Below, one piece after another: positions 53,115 through 61,388 of a stretch of 64,000 nt of DNA (within the stretch, counting starts at the first letter, position 1; the number at the start of each line of letters is the position of its first letter). The translations under genes were made by a program, and so were the position numbers. Source of the DNA: UKL13-3 sp943369665 (GTDB lineage Bacteria; Bacteroidota; Bacteroidia; UKL13-3). The notes under the pieces were generated by a model, which ran no database searches, was not told the DNA's origin, and saw only the letters and a list, made by a program, of their open reading frames with translations. The stretch is taken from NCBI GenBank assembly GCA_943369665.1, contig CALRNX020000001.1:248001-312000 (forward strand). Reading direction: 5' to 3'.

Positions 53115-54131
53115 TTATGCTACTTGCTTTAATCGTTTTACCAATTCGTCCATTTGTTCACCCGTTACATCCAAATGAAAAACCATTCTCAATTGATTTG
53201 GTGAAATACGTCCACAAGGAATACCTTGTTGTTTGAGTATACTCTGAATCCGATCTGCTTCCGTTGATGAGAACAATTGTAGGATCAAAATATTGGTTTC
53301 AACCGGCATAACCGATTCGACCCAAGGCAATGCTGTTAAAACAGCTTCAACCATTTTCGCTTTGGCATGATCTTCTTTTAATCGGTCGACATGGTGTTCC
53401 AAAGCATACAATCCGGCTGCTGCCAAAAAACCTGCTTGGCGCATCCCTCCGCCAAAAACTTTGCGCACGCGTTTTGCTTTTGCTATAAAATCACTTGTTC
53501 CAATAACCAAAGAACCGACAGGAGCTCCCAATCCTTTGCTCAAACAAATGGAGATACTGTCAAAACAATCACCCACTTGTTTGGCTGTATAATCTGCAGC
53601 GATCATGGCATTAAAAATACGCGCTCCGTCAAGATGCAATATCAACTTGTGTTGTTTGCACACGTTTGCAATTTGTTGCATTTCATCCAATGAATAAAAG
53701 CTTCCACCTCCCCTGTTACTGGTATTTTCAAGGCATACCAGTTTAGTAGCCGGAAAATGAATATCATTGGCATTAATGCTTTCTTCAATTTGTGTTGCCG
53801 ATATCCGGCCCCTGTTTCCAATTAATTGTTTGATCTGAACCCCTGAGTTAAATGCCACTCCTCCTCCTTCGTATTTGTATACATGTGCATTGTCTGCACA
53901 TACCAATTCGTCACCCGGTTGTGTGTGAACTTTAATGGCAATCTGGTTGGTCATGGTGCCACTCGGACAAAACAAAGCAGCGTCCTTGCCAAACAATTTG
54001 GCTGCACATTGTTGCAATGCATTTACCGTTTCATCTTCTTCATACACATCATCCCCTACTTTTGCCTGCATCATGGCTTCAAACATTTGAGGTGTAGGTT
54101 TGGTTACAGTATCACTTCGTAGATCGATCAT
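53115..54131 (-). CDS. ltaE: low-specificity L-threonine aldolase
   Basis: A PLP enzyme that splits threonine to glycine and acetaldehyde. The 338-residue product opens with I-D-L-R-S-D-T-V-T-K-P-T and has the G-D-D-V-Y-E-E-D motif, F-C-P-S-G-T-M-T-N-Q (PLP phosphate loop), L-D-G-A-R-I-F-N-A (Asp for the pyridine N) and the Schiff-base Lys in C-L-S-K-G-L-G-A-P-V-G. The ATG at 54131 is preferred to a TTG 9 bases upstream. Cytoplasmic, single gene. Confidence 0.93.
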   Translation of the reverse strand: MIDLRSDTVTKPTPQMFEAMMQAKVGDDVYEEDETVNALQQCAAKLFGKDAALFCPSGTMTNQIAIKVHTQPGDELVCADNAHVYKYEGGGVAFNSGVQIKQLIGNRGRISATQIEESINANDIHFPATKLVCLENTSNRGGGSFYSLDEMQQIANVCKQHKLILHLDGARIFNAMIAADYTAKQVGDCFDSISICLSKGLGAPVGSLVIGTSDFIAKAKRVRKVFGGGMRQAGFLAAAGLYALEHHVDRLKEDHAKAKMVEAVLTALPWVESVMPVETNILILQLFSSTEADRIQSILKQQGIPCGRISPNQLRMVFHLDVTGEQMDELVKRLKQVA

Positions 54132-54598
54132 TGTTTTCAATTAAAGATCAATAATACAATTCTTGTTAGAAATTATGTAGCCACAGATGACACCGTTATA
54201 AAAATGAAACATCAATAAAATCAAAGCTTGGTAACCACAGAACCCATTACATAGCATTCCGTCAGCTGTAAGGCATCATTAACTATTGGCGTGCAGCTCT
54301 TATATGTCGTCCCCAAAGGGACTTCTCACAATCTTATTGTGCTTTTAACAATATACCATCCCTAATGGGATTCATGATCGTCCCACTAACAACATGGTAT
54401 CGATAAAAAATTAGGACTGATACATCATGATCAATTGGTAGCACGCAGCTTTAACCAGATGGACTTATATCCAATCAAGTTGTTGGTTCTGAAAATAATA
54501 CTGAACCACAAACGGTTGAATACAAAATGAATCCTTGTTCCCGTCAACAATTTTGTGCAATAATCTGTAGTGATAATTGTATTTTGCGGCCGCAATTG
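54132..54598. other. 467-base gene-free stretch with a string of small hairpins
   Basis: No coding sequence. It holds three short stem-loops in a row: GTCCC-CAAA-GGGAC (54309-54322), CACAAT-CTT-ATTGTG (54327-54341) and ATCCC-TAAT-GGGAT (54358-54371). CCACAGA occurs at 54181 and 54235. The organisation resembles dispersed intergenic repeats of Bacteroidota, but copies elsewhere cannot be checked here. A near-match promoter box, TATTTTGC, lies at 54580-54587, 11 bases before smpB. Confidence 0.5.
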
Positions 54599-55066
54599 AT
54601 GAGCAAACAACAACTTCATATCGTTAACAAAAGAGCTTCTTTCGAATATATCTTACTCGCCAAATACACTGCAGGAATGCAATTGATGGGTAGTGAAATT
54701 AAATCCATACGCGAAGGAAATGTAAACCTGAGTGATGCTTTTTGTTTTTTTAAAGCACACAAAAAAGATGGTACCGATGAGTTGTATGTGCGCAACATGA
54801 ATATCGGAACCTTTAAACAAGCTTCTCATTATAACCACGACACCTTGCGTGTGCGGAAGCTCCTGCTCAAAAAAGGTGAACTCCGAAAATTAAAAAGCAA
54901 AGCTTCCGAAAAAGGATTGAGCATTATTCCGCTCAAAATTTTTATTTCCGAAACAGGTTATGCCAAAATGGAAATCGCCATTGGCCAGGGTAAAAAAAGT
55001 TACGACAAACGCGAGAGCATCAAAGAACGCGATGTAAAACGCGACCTTGCCCGGAGCAGTGATTAA
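54599..55066 (+). CDS. smpB: SsrA-binding protein SmpB
   Basis: The tmRNA partner for ribosome rescue, 155 residues. It opens with V-N-K-R-A-S-F-E-Y, then Y-T-A-G-M-Q-L-M-G-S-E-I-K-S-I-R-E-G-N-V-N-L, and ends with the basic tail K-K-S-Y-D-K-R-E-S-I-K-E-R-D-V-K-R. The ATG at 54599 fits the family; an in-frame ATG 72 bases upstream would add an unrelated leader. Its stop overlaps the stop of the opposite-strand hydrolase gene by 4 bases. tmRNA was not found in this window. Confidence 0.95.
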   Translation: MSKQQLHIVNKRASFEYILLAKYTAGMQLMGSEIKSIREGNVNLSDAFCFFKAHKKDGTDELYVRNMNIGTFKQASHYNHDTLRVRKLLLKKGELRKLKSKASEKGLSIIPLKIFISETGYAKMEIAIGQGKKSYDKRESIKERDVKRDLARSSD

Positions 55067-55977
55067 CTTTTCTTCAGCGGCAAAAATATTTCGGCCATCA
55101 TGCAGCGGGCGCTTCCTCCCCCATTGGCTTCAATGGTGTACAATGGACTAAAGATAATTTTAGCAAAATGTTCAAGTTGTACAACCTGCGAAACTGTTAA
55201 GCTCTTATAAGCTTGTTCACTCATCACAATAAAATGTTCGCCTTTACCATTTACCACTTCCAACATGTTTCCTGCAAAATGCTCCAATTGGTTGAATGAA
55301 ATTTCAATTATTGTTTTGCGGGTAGAATGACGAATGCGGTTACGCTCTTCTTCACTTGGAATACAATCCATGCATACAACCAAAAAAGATTCTCCCACAC
55401 ACAATACTACATTGGTATGGTAGATCAGTTTGCCTTGTCTGTCTACAGCCGTAAAGTCAATCAACCGGTAACCAAAATCCATACAAAATTGCTGCAATAA
55501 TTCTTTATCCGTTCTTGGAGATAAACATGCATAACAAATTTTATTGATCCTGTCCAAAACCATGCTGCCGGTTCCTTCCAAAAATTTACCCTCTTTTTCG
55601 TAAGCCGAATAATCAACAATATCCTGCAATGAAAACACTTCAGCTAAATGATGGGCAATATCTGCACGCCTCTCAAGCCTCCTGTTTTCGGCTTGCATCG
55701 GGTACAATCCAATGCGTCCGTCTTCGTGAGTTGAGATCCAGTTATTGGGAAAGATCGAATCGGGTGTATGCGGTTCGGCTGTGTCATCAACCACCCATAC
55801 CTGCACTCCATTTGTTCTTAATATGCTCACAAAATTATCAAACTCCTCGAGAGCTTTCACCTGTGTATCAACCGATTTTGCCGATGACTGTTGAAAGGAA
55901 TTACTGTCGGCCGTTTGTTCATTAAAGGTAAACTGAACAGGGCGGATCATCATGATATGTTGGGTATTTTGAGGCAT
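55063..55977 (-). CDS. ctlX: citrulline hydrolase, CtlX-like (amidinotransferase fold)
   Basis: A 304-residue member of the guanidino-modifying superfamily, CtlX group: I-R-P-V-Q-F-T-F-N-E-Q-T near the start, D-S-I-F-P-N-N-W-I-S-T-H, then H-T-N-V-V-L-C-V-G and the catalytic loop N-G-G-G-S-A-R-C-M-M-A-E-I-F, where the Cys is the nucleophile. CtlX converts citrulline to ornithine with loss of the ureido group. Divergently placed 123 bases from an arginase-family gene. Specificity is inferred from group features; dimethylarginine or arginine hydrolysis is possible. Confidence 0.8.
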   Translation of the reverse strand: MPQNTQHIMMIRPVQFTFNEQTADSNSFQQSSAKSVDTQVKALEEFDNFVSILRTNGVQVWVVDDTAEPHTPDSIFPNNWISTHEDGRIGLYPMQAENRRLERRADIAHHLAEVFSLQDIVDYSAYEKEGKFLEGTGSMVLDRINKICYACLSPRTDKELLQQFCMDFGYRLIDFTAVDRQGKLIYHTNVVLCVGESFLVVCMDCIPSEEERNRIRHSTRKTIIEISFNQLEHFAGNMLEVVNGKGEHFIVMSEQAYKSLTVSQVVQLEHFAKIIFSPLYTIEANGGGSARCMMAEIFLPLKKS

Positions 55978-56070
55978 GATAGGTTCTATTTATTACCACG
56001 AATAACTACTAAATTATCCCGAAAGTCAAACATCACAAAACGAACACTGAGTGTATTTGATGAATTTGAT

Positions 56071-56078
56071 TAGATTTG
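56071..56078 (+). promoter_or_regulatory. -7 promoter box (TAGATTTG) of the arginase gene
   Basis: Exact TAnnTTTG match 22 bases before the ATG at 56101. Confidence 0.5.
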
Positions 56079-56100
56079 CCTCGGACCATTTAATGGATGT

Positions 56101-57039
56101 ATGCGTGGAGAACGTTTTAAAGTAATAACTGTAGAAAGTGATTTTGGAGCCGGAAAAAAGGGCGCGGCAAAAGGCCCTCAGGCATTATTAAAAGAGTTGC
56201 AGGAAGATAATTTTTCGACATTTGATGTATTTAACTATACACGTCTTGCGCCTCATGAAGTCCCACCCAAAGAAGACACTCCAAATGCGAAGAATATCGA
56301 GAACATCAAAAATTTCCAGGAAAAAATAGTTGAACATATTCAGGATATTTTGCGCCTGCACAAAATCCCGTTTATCCTTTCGGGCGACCACAGCAGTGCC
56401 AATGCTTTAATATCGGGTATCAAAGATTTTCATGCCAATGCGCGCATTGGTGTGATTTGGATCGATGCTCATGCCGACTTGCACAGTCCATACACCACCC
56501 CTTCCGGAAATATTCACGGAATGCCAATAGCTGCCTTGATGGGAGACGATCACAGGGAGATGGCAAAAAATAATCCCAAAGACCTTACTCGTAACTTTTG
56601 GGAAACGTTGAAAAAACTTGGTCGTAGACGCATAACGCCAAAAATTCAGGGACGTGACCTGGTGTTTATTGCCTTGCGCAGCACCGAAGAAGAAGAAGAA
56701 AAAATTATTACCAAGGAAGGGATCAAAGCCTTCCGACCTGAAGATATTAAACAGCTGGGAATTGAAGCGGTGGCAGAACAAACACTCAACCACCTGCACA
56801 ATTGCCAGTATATTTATGTGAGCTTTGATGTAGACAGTTTGGATACGCAATATTCTGTTGGCACAGGAACGCCTGTTGAAGATGGATTAACATTGGAACA
56901 AGCACATCACCTCATCAAAACATTTTGCAAAAGCGATAAACTGGTGGGAATGGAAATTACCGAGATCAACCCAACACTGGACGAAGCAAAACCCATGCAC
57001 AAAGTGATCAGTAAACTCGTGCAGGAAACATTTGTTTAG
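56101..57039 (+). CDS. arginase-family ureohydrolase
   Basis: A 312-residue Mn-enzyme. The metal ligands are in place: G-D-H-S-S-A-N-A (His), W-I-D-A-H-A-D-L-H (three ligands), and S-F-D-V-D-S-L-D (two Asp). S-G-N-I-H-G-M-P-I-A is the arginase-type substrate loop. Arginine to ornithine plus urea is the likely reaction; formimidoylglutamase or agmatinase is less likely from the S-G-N-I-H-G-M-P segment. The stop abuts the stop of the next, minus-strand gene (57039/57040). An E-E-E-E-E-K run occurs near residue 200. Confidence 0.85.
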   Translation: MRGERFKVITVESDFGAGKKGAAKGPQALLKELQEDNFSTFDVFNYTRLAPHEVPPKEDTPNAKNIENIKNFQEKIVEHIQDILRLHKIPFILSGDHSSANALISGIKDFHANARIGVIWIDAHADLHSPYTTPSGNIHGMPIAALMGDDHREMAKNNPKDLTRNFWETLKKLGRRRITPKIQGRDLVFIALRSTEEEEEKIITKEGIKAFRPEDIKQLGIEAVAEQTLNHLHNCQYIYVSFDVDSLDTQYSVGTGTPVEDGLTLEQAHHLIKTFCKSDKLVGMEITEINPTLDEAKPMHKVISKLVQETFV

Positions 57040-58053
57040 TTATACTGATTGAAGAAACGCAATCGTATCTACCCCATCGGCATAATCCCACAATTCAGGA
57101 TGTTGCGCCTTACCCAACGGAAGCGCTCCGGCAATTGCTGTTTTGCTCACAACGCATTGAATTTCATCGGCTCTTGAAGCCAGCAATTGTTGAACCTCAT
57201 CTATATTTTTATATGTGCTGTAAAAAAGCACACCCAATGGAGATGCAATGGCATCATCTTCTTTCACCAACAAAAAGTTATTGTCTAAATGTTTGTCGAG
57301 GTTCATCAACAGGATAGCCTTGTGGTAGGTATAATTATTCGCGTATTTATGGTGATTGGCAATATCATTTAATGGCTCAATGGCCTCATAAAAAGGAACA
57401 AAATCATAGCCTTCGGGAACATACAACTTTGATACATTGCGGCAACCCAATCCAAAATAACTAAAAATATCACTGCCCAGTTTTTGCAGATCCTCAGGAG
57501 TTTCATTCCCGGTTAAAATGGCTACGCTGTTCCTGTTTTTGCGCAACAACGAAGCCGTGTTCCTGAAATAATATTCGAAATACCTGTTGGTATTATTACT
57601 TCCGGTTGCAATCACTGCATCAAAATTTTGCGGTAAACGATTTTCCGATAGTTCAATAAACGGAGCAAATACAGGCTCAATATTGATCAGTTCACCGATC
57701 AACCATTTCATCAAAACGGTATCATCATCCGAAAGTTTTACCAATGCTTTGTTACCGGTTACCAATACACATAACAGATCGTGAAGACCAACGAACGGAA
57801 TATTGCCGGCCATAATGATGGCAATGGTTTTGGGAGAATGTTCGGTAATTGTATATCGACTTAACCAGGTTGTCAGTTTATGTTCGGTAAGCAAATCAGA
57901 CCAGGCATTTACGGCCGACTGAACTTCAACGCTCGTGAACCAATTATTTTTAAGGTATGCTTGTCGGAAAATTGGTTCGGTAATTTCTTCCTTGTTTTGT
58001 GCTAAAAACTGCCCTAATTTTACAAAAGCATTTATGCGTTGTTGAAAAGTCAT
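57040..58053 (-). CDS. acyl-CoA reductase (LuxC-like)
   Basis: A 337-residue aldehyde-dehydrogenase-fold protein of the LuxC-like acyl-CoA reductase group, making fatty aldehyde from acyl-CoA with NADPH. Features: I-A-I-I-M-A-G-N-I-P-F-V-G-L-H-D-L-L near residue 80, V-I-A-T-G-S-N-N-T, S-Y-F-G-L-G-C-R-N-V-S-K-L with the catalytic Cys (about 210-222). It is a short form common in Bacteroidota and usually lies beside the two-cluster ferredoxin gene, as here. No luxA/B luciferase genes are present. Confidence 0.8.
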   Translation of the reverse strand: MTFQQRINAFVKLGQFLAQNKEEITEPIFRQAYLKNNWFTSVEVQSAVNAWSDLLTEHKLTTWLSRYTITEHSPKTIAIIMAGNIPFVGLHDLLCVLVTGNKALVKLSDDDTVLMKWLIGELINIEPVFAPFIELSENRLPQNFDAVIATGSNNTNRYFEYYFRNTASLLRKNRNSVAILTGNETPEDLQKLGSDIFSYFGLGCRNVSKLYVPEGYDFVPFYEAIEPLNDIANHHKYANNYTYHKAILLMNLDKHLDNNFLLVKEDDAIASPLGVLFYSTYKNIDEVQQLLASRADEIQCVVSKTAIAGALPLGKAQHPELWDYADGVDTIAFLQSV

Positions 58054-58139
58054 TTTAATTTAGAATGATTATACTTTGAGTTGCAAATCAACAAAACTTA
58101 TTTTGCATTCGTAAAACTAATAACAATAAATAAAAAGAT

Positions 58140-58484
58140 ATGGCGATAATGATAACTGACGAGTGCATCAATTGTGGTGCATGCGAACCTGAGTGTCCGA
58201 ATAATGCAATATATGAAAGCGGTGCTGAATGGGCCTGGGCAGATGGAAATAACTTAGCAGGAACCGTTTCAATTGATGGCGAAGATGTGGATGTTTCAAA
58301 ACGTTTTGCTCCTAAATCGGATGATACTTACTATATTGTTACCGGAAAATGTACTGAATGCGTAGGTTTCCATGAAGAGCCTCAATGTGCTGCAGTTTGT
58401 CCAGTTGATTGCTGTGTACCTGATCCTGACCACGTTGAATCAAACGATGTGTTGATGGCGAAAAAAGAAAGAATGCACCTTTAA
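58140..58484 (+). CDS. ferredoxin with two 4Fe-4S clusters
   Basis: A 114-residue electron carrier. Cluster 1: C-I-N-C-G-A-C-E-P-E-C-P. Cluster 2: C-T-E-C-V-G-F-H-E-E-P-Q-C and C-P-V-D-C-C, with a longer spacer between the second and third Cys, as in the Alvin/YfhL type. Divergent from the acyl-CoA reductase gene by 86 bases; the pairing is conserved in the phylum and suggests that the two share an electron-transfer step or regulation. Confidence 0.9.
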   Translation: MAIMITDECINCGACEPECPNNAIYESGAEWAWADGNNLAGTVSIDGEDVDVSKRFAPKSDDTYYIVTGKCTECVGFHEEPQCAAVCPVDCCVPDPDHVESNDVLMAKKERMHL

Positions 58485-58560
58485 GCTGGTGATCCGTTGA
58501 TTAAGTAAATTGGTTGATTGGTTAACACCAATACCATTATTACATATCAATCAATATTAC

Positions 58561-58595
58561 AAAAGAGCAGTTAACTATTGTTGGCTGCTTTTTTT
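58561..58595. terminator. bidirectional terminator between ferredoxin and nth
   Basis: AGCAGTTAAC pairs over 10 bases (two wobbles) with GTTGGCTGCT around TATT, with A-run before and T-run after. Ends the plus-strand ferredoxin and overlaps the end of the minus-strand nth gene. Confidence 0.75.
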
Positions 58596-59235
58596 ATGCA
58601 ACAAACTTTTTGTAGGATTTACAAAAACTACTGATAGGGCATACCGGGCATTTGGGATTGCGCGCCAAACAAATATACCTGCCATGGAGGATCAACCAAT
58701 GGTGTGCTACAGCAACGTACTGCTCGGGGATGTATTTCATCAACTGGTCCTCGGCCTGTTTGGGATTTTTGGCATTTACTGTCAAACCCAATCTTGCCGC
58801 TACCCTGAACACATGCGTATCAACAGCCATTGCCGGTTGGTTATAAATAACCGAAGCAATCACATTGGCTGTTTTACGACCAACCCCGGGAAGTTTAACC
58901 AACTCTTCGATCGATTCGGGAATCACACTGCCAAAATCGTTGACCAGCATTTGCGCCATACCAATCAAATGTTTCGCCTTGTTATTGGGGTAACTGATGC
59001 TCCGGATCAGTGCAAATACATCATCGAAATCGGCCTCCGCCAGTAATTCGGGTGTGGGATATTGGGCAAATAATTTGGGTGTGGTAAGGTTTACACGTTT
59101 ATCGGTGCACTGCGCTGATAAAATAACAGCAACCAACAGTTGGTAAGGATTTTCGTAATACAACTCCGTTTCAACATCGGGCTGATGAACAGAAAAATAA
59201 GCAATAAATTGATCGTAACGGTCCTGGCGTGTCAT
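58594..59235 (-). CDS. nth: endonuclease III
   Basis: Base-excision-repair glycosylase/AP-lyase for oxidised pyrimidines, 213 residues. Helix-hairpin-helix L-P-G-V-G-R-K-T-A-N-V (about residues 118-128, with the catalytic Lys), the Asp in D-T-H-V-F-R-V, and the Fe-S loop C-L-A-R-N-P-K-C-P-V-C-P-I-S-S-F-C (C-x6-C-x2-C-x5-C). Its start is directly adjacent to the stop of the small gene upstream on the same strand, so they form an operon. Confidence 0.95.
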   Translation of the reverse strand: MTRQDRYDQFIAYFSVHQPDVETELYYENPYQLLVAVILSAQCTDKRVNLTTPKLFAQYPTPELLAEADFDDVFALIRSISYPNNKAKHLIGMAQMLVNDFGSVIPESIEELVKLPGVGRKTANVIASVIYNQPAMAVDTHVFRVAARLGLTVNAKNPKQAEDQLMKYIPEQYVAVAHHWLILHGRYICLARNPKCPVCPISSFCKSYKKFVA

Positions 59236-59421
59236 TTAAAACAGGTTTTTGATGGCCTCTGTTCCAAATATAAAAATGGCGATCCAAATAAGTCCTTTGA
59301 TGAGAAAAAACAAAAAGCCCGCAAAACCCAATCGCTTGAACCAAACCTTTATTCCTTTGCGTTGTTTATGTGGAACCGGACATTCCAGGGGTTTATCTGT
59401 TATTTGCTCTATTGGTTTCAT
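59236..59421 (-). CDS. small membrane protein upstream of nth
   Basis: A 61-residue protein with a charged N-terminus (P-H-K-Q-R-K-G-I-K) and one long hydrophobic segment at about residues 31-55 (L-F-F-L-I-K-G-L-I-W-I-A-I). The ATG at 59421 is chosen; an upstream ATG adds 5 residues. No family is recognised with confidence. Its stop abuts the nth start. Confidence 0.55.
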   Translation of the reverse strand: MKPIEQITDKPLECPVPHKQRKGIKVWFKRLGFAGFLFFLIKGLIWIAIFIFGTEAIKNLF

Positions 59422-59508
59422 TGTAAATAATAACACAAGATTAGGGCTAATTTGTTTTTAATCAAAACTCCTGCTTAACTTGCTTTCGAAAATAAAAACC
59501 CAACAATT

Positions 59509-59994
59509 ATGGCAACACCCAAAAACATTACCCGTATCGGATTAAACAATGCAAAAAGCAAACAACTGGCTGATAAGCTAAATATACTATTGAGCAACTA
59601 CCAGGTATTTTATATGAATGCCCGAGGATTCCACTGGAATATCAAGGGCGAAAAATTCTTTGAACTGCACCTCAAATTTGAAGAATTGTACACCGATGCC
59701 CTGCTCAAAATTGATGAGATTGCAGAACGTATTCTTACATTAGGTTATACTCCTACCCATGCTTTTTCGGATTATATCAAACAATCGAGTATCAAAGAGA
59801 TCAAAAACATGAGTGAAGGTAAAAAAGCAGTGGCCAAAGTATTGGAAAGTTTCACCACCCTCATTTTATTGGAACGGGAACTGCTCAAACTATCAGCAGA
59901 TGCTGACGATGAGGGAACTAATGCCCAAATGAGCGATTACATACGCGAACAGGAAAAATTGGTTTGGATGTATTCATCTTTTTTGAATGCCTGA
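59509..59994 (+). CDS. dps: Dps-family DNA-protection ferritin
   Basis: A 161-residue mini-ferritin that binds DNA and oxidises and stores iron in starvation or oxidative stress. The ferroxidase site is visible as H-W-N-I-K-G-E-K-F-F-E-L-H (about residues 43-55) with D-E-I-A-E-R later. N-terminus T-P-K-N-I-T-R-I-G-L is lysine-poor relative to E. coli Dps. Cytoplasmic dodecamer expected. Confidence 0.93.
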   Translation: MATPKNITRIGLNNAKSKQLADKLNILLSNYQVFYMNARGFHWNIKGEKFFELHLKFEELYTDALLKIDEIAERILTLGYTPTHAFSDYIKQSSIKEIKNMSEGKKAVAKVLESFTTLILLERELLKLSADADDEGTNAQMSDYIREQEKLVWMYSSFLNA

Positions 59995-60022
59995 TCAGGC
60001 ATAAGCCATTCAAGCCGGGTAC

Positions 60023-60052
60023 TTGTTCTTTATCCTAAAATTAATATGTTTG
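60023..60052 (+). promoter_or_regulatory. full -33/-7 promoter ending 4 bases before the WD40 start
   Basis: TTG at 60023-60025 and TATGTTTG at 60045-60052 are 19 bases apart, an ideal Bacteroidota promoter. The -7 box ends 4 bases before the ATG at 60057, so the transcript should be leaderless or almost so. Confidence 0.6.
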
Positions 60053-60056
60053 AAGC

Positions 60057-61160
60057 ATGAATAAACTTTTCGCAGTGCTGGCGGGATTAATGATAACCAA
60101 TGCCACTTTTGCCCAAAAAATAATTGCCGCGCCTAAAAAAATACTACAAGGACATTCCAACGATGTAACACAAATTACCCTAACCGCCAAAGGTGATCTG
60201 ATGGCTACAGGTTCTTGGGATACAAAGATCAATGTATATGACAGCAGTTATAACTTACTGCGTACCTTATCGGGACATACTTTTCCGATAACGGCATTAC
60301 GCTTTCGTGTTGATGGAAAATTACTGGCAAGCGGTTCGGGCGATAACAGCATTATTATATGGGACAGTACCTTTAAAAACTCGAGAACACTCGAAGGACA
60401 TACGGATCAGATAAACACATTGCTTTTCGACCGCAGCAACAAATATTTGTTTTCGGGTGCTGACGACAAAATATTAATGGCCTGGGATTTAAAAACAGGT
60501 AAGTCATTCCGTAAAATTGATATGGGAGCTGCAGTTAACAGTATTGCACAAACAAACGACCCAAGGTTTATTTATGTAGCAACAGCTTCTCCTCAAATTA
60601 AACAAATAAACCTTACCAATAACCAGCCCAATCAAATCCTCATTGGCCATGCCGATGTGGTAAATGATATTGCGATCAGCGGCACCAATAAACTTTTGAT
60701 CAGTGGGTCGAATGACAAAACAGCGCGCATCTGGGATCTGACCACCGGTAAACAAATACGTGTATTGCCTGTAGACTGCTGGAAAGTAACAGCTGTAGCC
60801 TTTTCCGATGACTCCAAATATGCCGCAACAGGTTGCAACGATGGTTCTGTAAAAGTATGGGAAGTTGAAACTGGCAAAATGGTTGCTCAAGTAGAGGCCA
60901 ACGGGCAATATGTGAAAGACATGGCGTTTAGCAAAGACAAAATGAATGTGCTGGTGGCTGCTACACTCAAAGGCTCAACAGAATTTGGATTAAGGGTATG
61001 GCCTAGCGGCATTGAAAAACCTGTAGTTGCAAAACCAACAATTGTTGCCGACTCACTTCAAAAAACTGCGGGAACAGTAAACGACTCATTAAAAACCACA
61101 AAAGGTTTAAAACCAGTCACTCCTGCAAAACCGGCAAATGGGGCTGTTAAGGGGAAGTAA
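60057..61160 (+). CDS. exported WD40-repeat protein
   Basis: A 367-residue protein with a signal peptide (L-F-A-V-L-A-G-L-M-I, ending T-F-A-Q near residue 20) and about seven WD40 blades, seen in the repeated G-H-x(23-25)-x-D and [IV]-x-[IVL]-W-[DE] pattern (for example I-I-I-W-D-S, A-R-I-W-D-L and V-K-V-W-E-V). The tail is Lys/Pro/Thr-rich and disordered. Periplasmic or surface location is likely; role unknown. Its promoter is described separately. Confidence 0.85.
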   Translation: MNKLFAVLAGLMITNATFAQKIIAAPKKILQGHSNDVTQITLTAKGDLMATGSWDTKINVYDSSYNLLRTLSGHTFPITALRFRVDGKLLASGSGDNSIIIWDSTFKNSRTLEGHTDQINTLLFDRSNKYLFSGADDKILMAWDLKTGKSFRKIDMGAAVNSIAQTNDPRFIYVATASPQIKQINLTNNQPNQILIGHADVVNDIAISGTNKLLISGSNDKTARIWDLTTGKQIRVLPVDCWKVTAVAFSDDSKYAATGCNDGSVKVWEVETGKMVAQVEANGQYVKDMAFSKDKMNVLVAATLKGSTEFGLRVWPSGIEKPVVAKPTIVADSLQKTAGTVNDSLKTTKGLKPVTPAKPANGAVKGK

Positions 61161-61333
61161 CATTCATAACCTTTCTAAATAAGCATGTTACACCTTTAAA
61201 AACAACCGATCAATTTTACGAACCCATCACGATATCAACCCATAAGCAAAGCGGTGCTGTACTAATCCACAACACTCCCATAAAACATGGGAAAAATAGT
61301 TTTGCTGAATTACGTATTAAGTAAAAAAACTTT

Positions 61334-61341
61334 TACATTCG
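61334..61341 (+). promoter_or_regulatory. -7-like promoter box (TACATTCG) of coxB
   Basis: TAnnTTTG with one change (C for the third T), 47 bases before the coxB ATG. The same TACATTCG word precedes uvrA. Confidence 0.4.
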
Positions 61342-61388
61342 CACGCTGAAATTATTAAGATTTTAAACCATTTCAAAATACAAGCTCG

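Noticed and set aside
57040..58053. Bioluminescence (lux) locus
   Set aside because: Only a LuxC-like gene is present; no luciferase or thioesterase genes.
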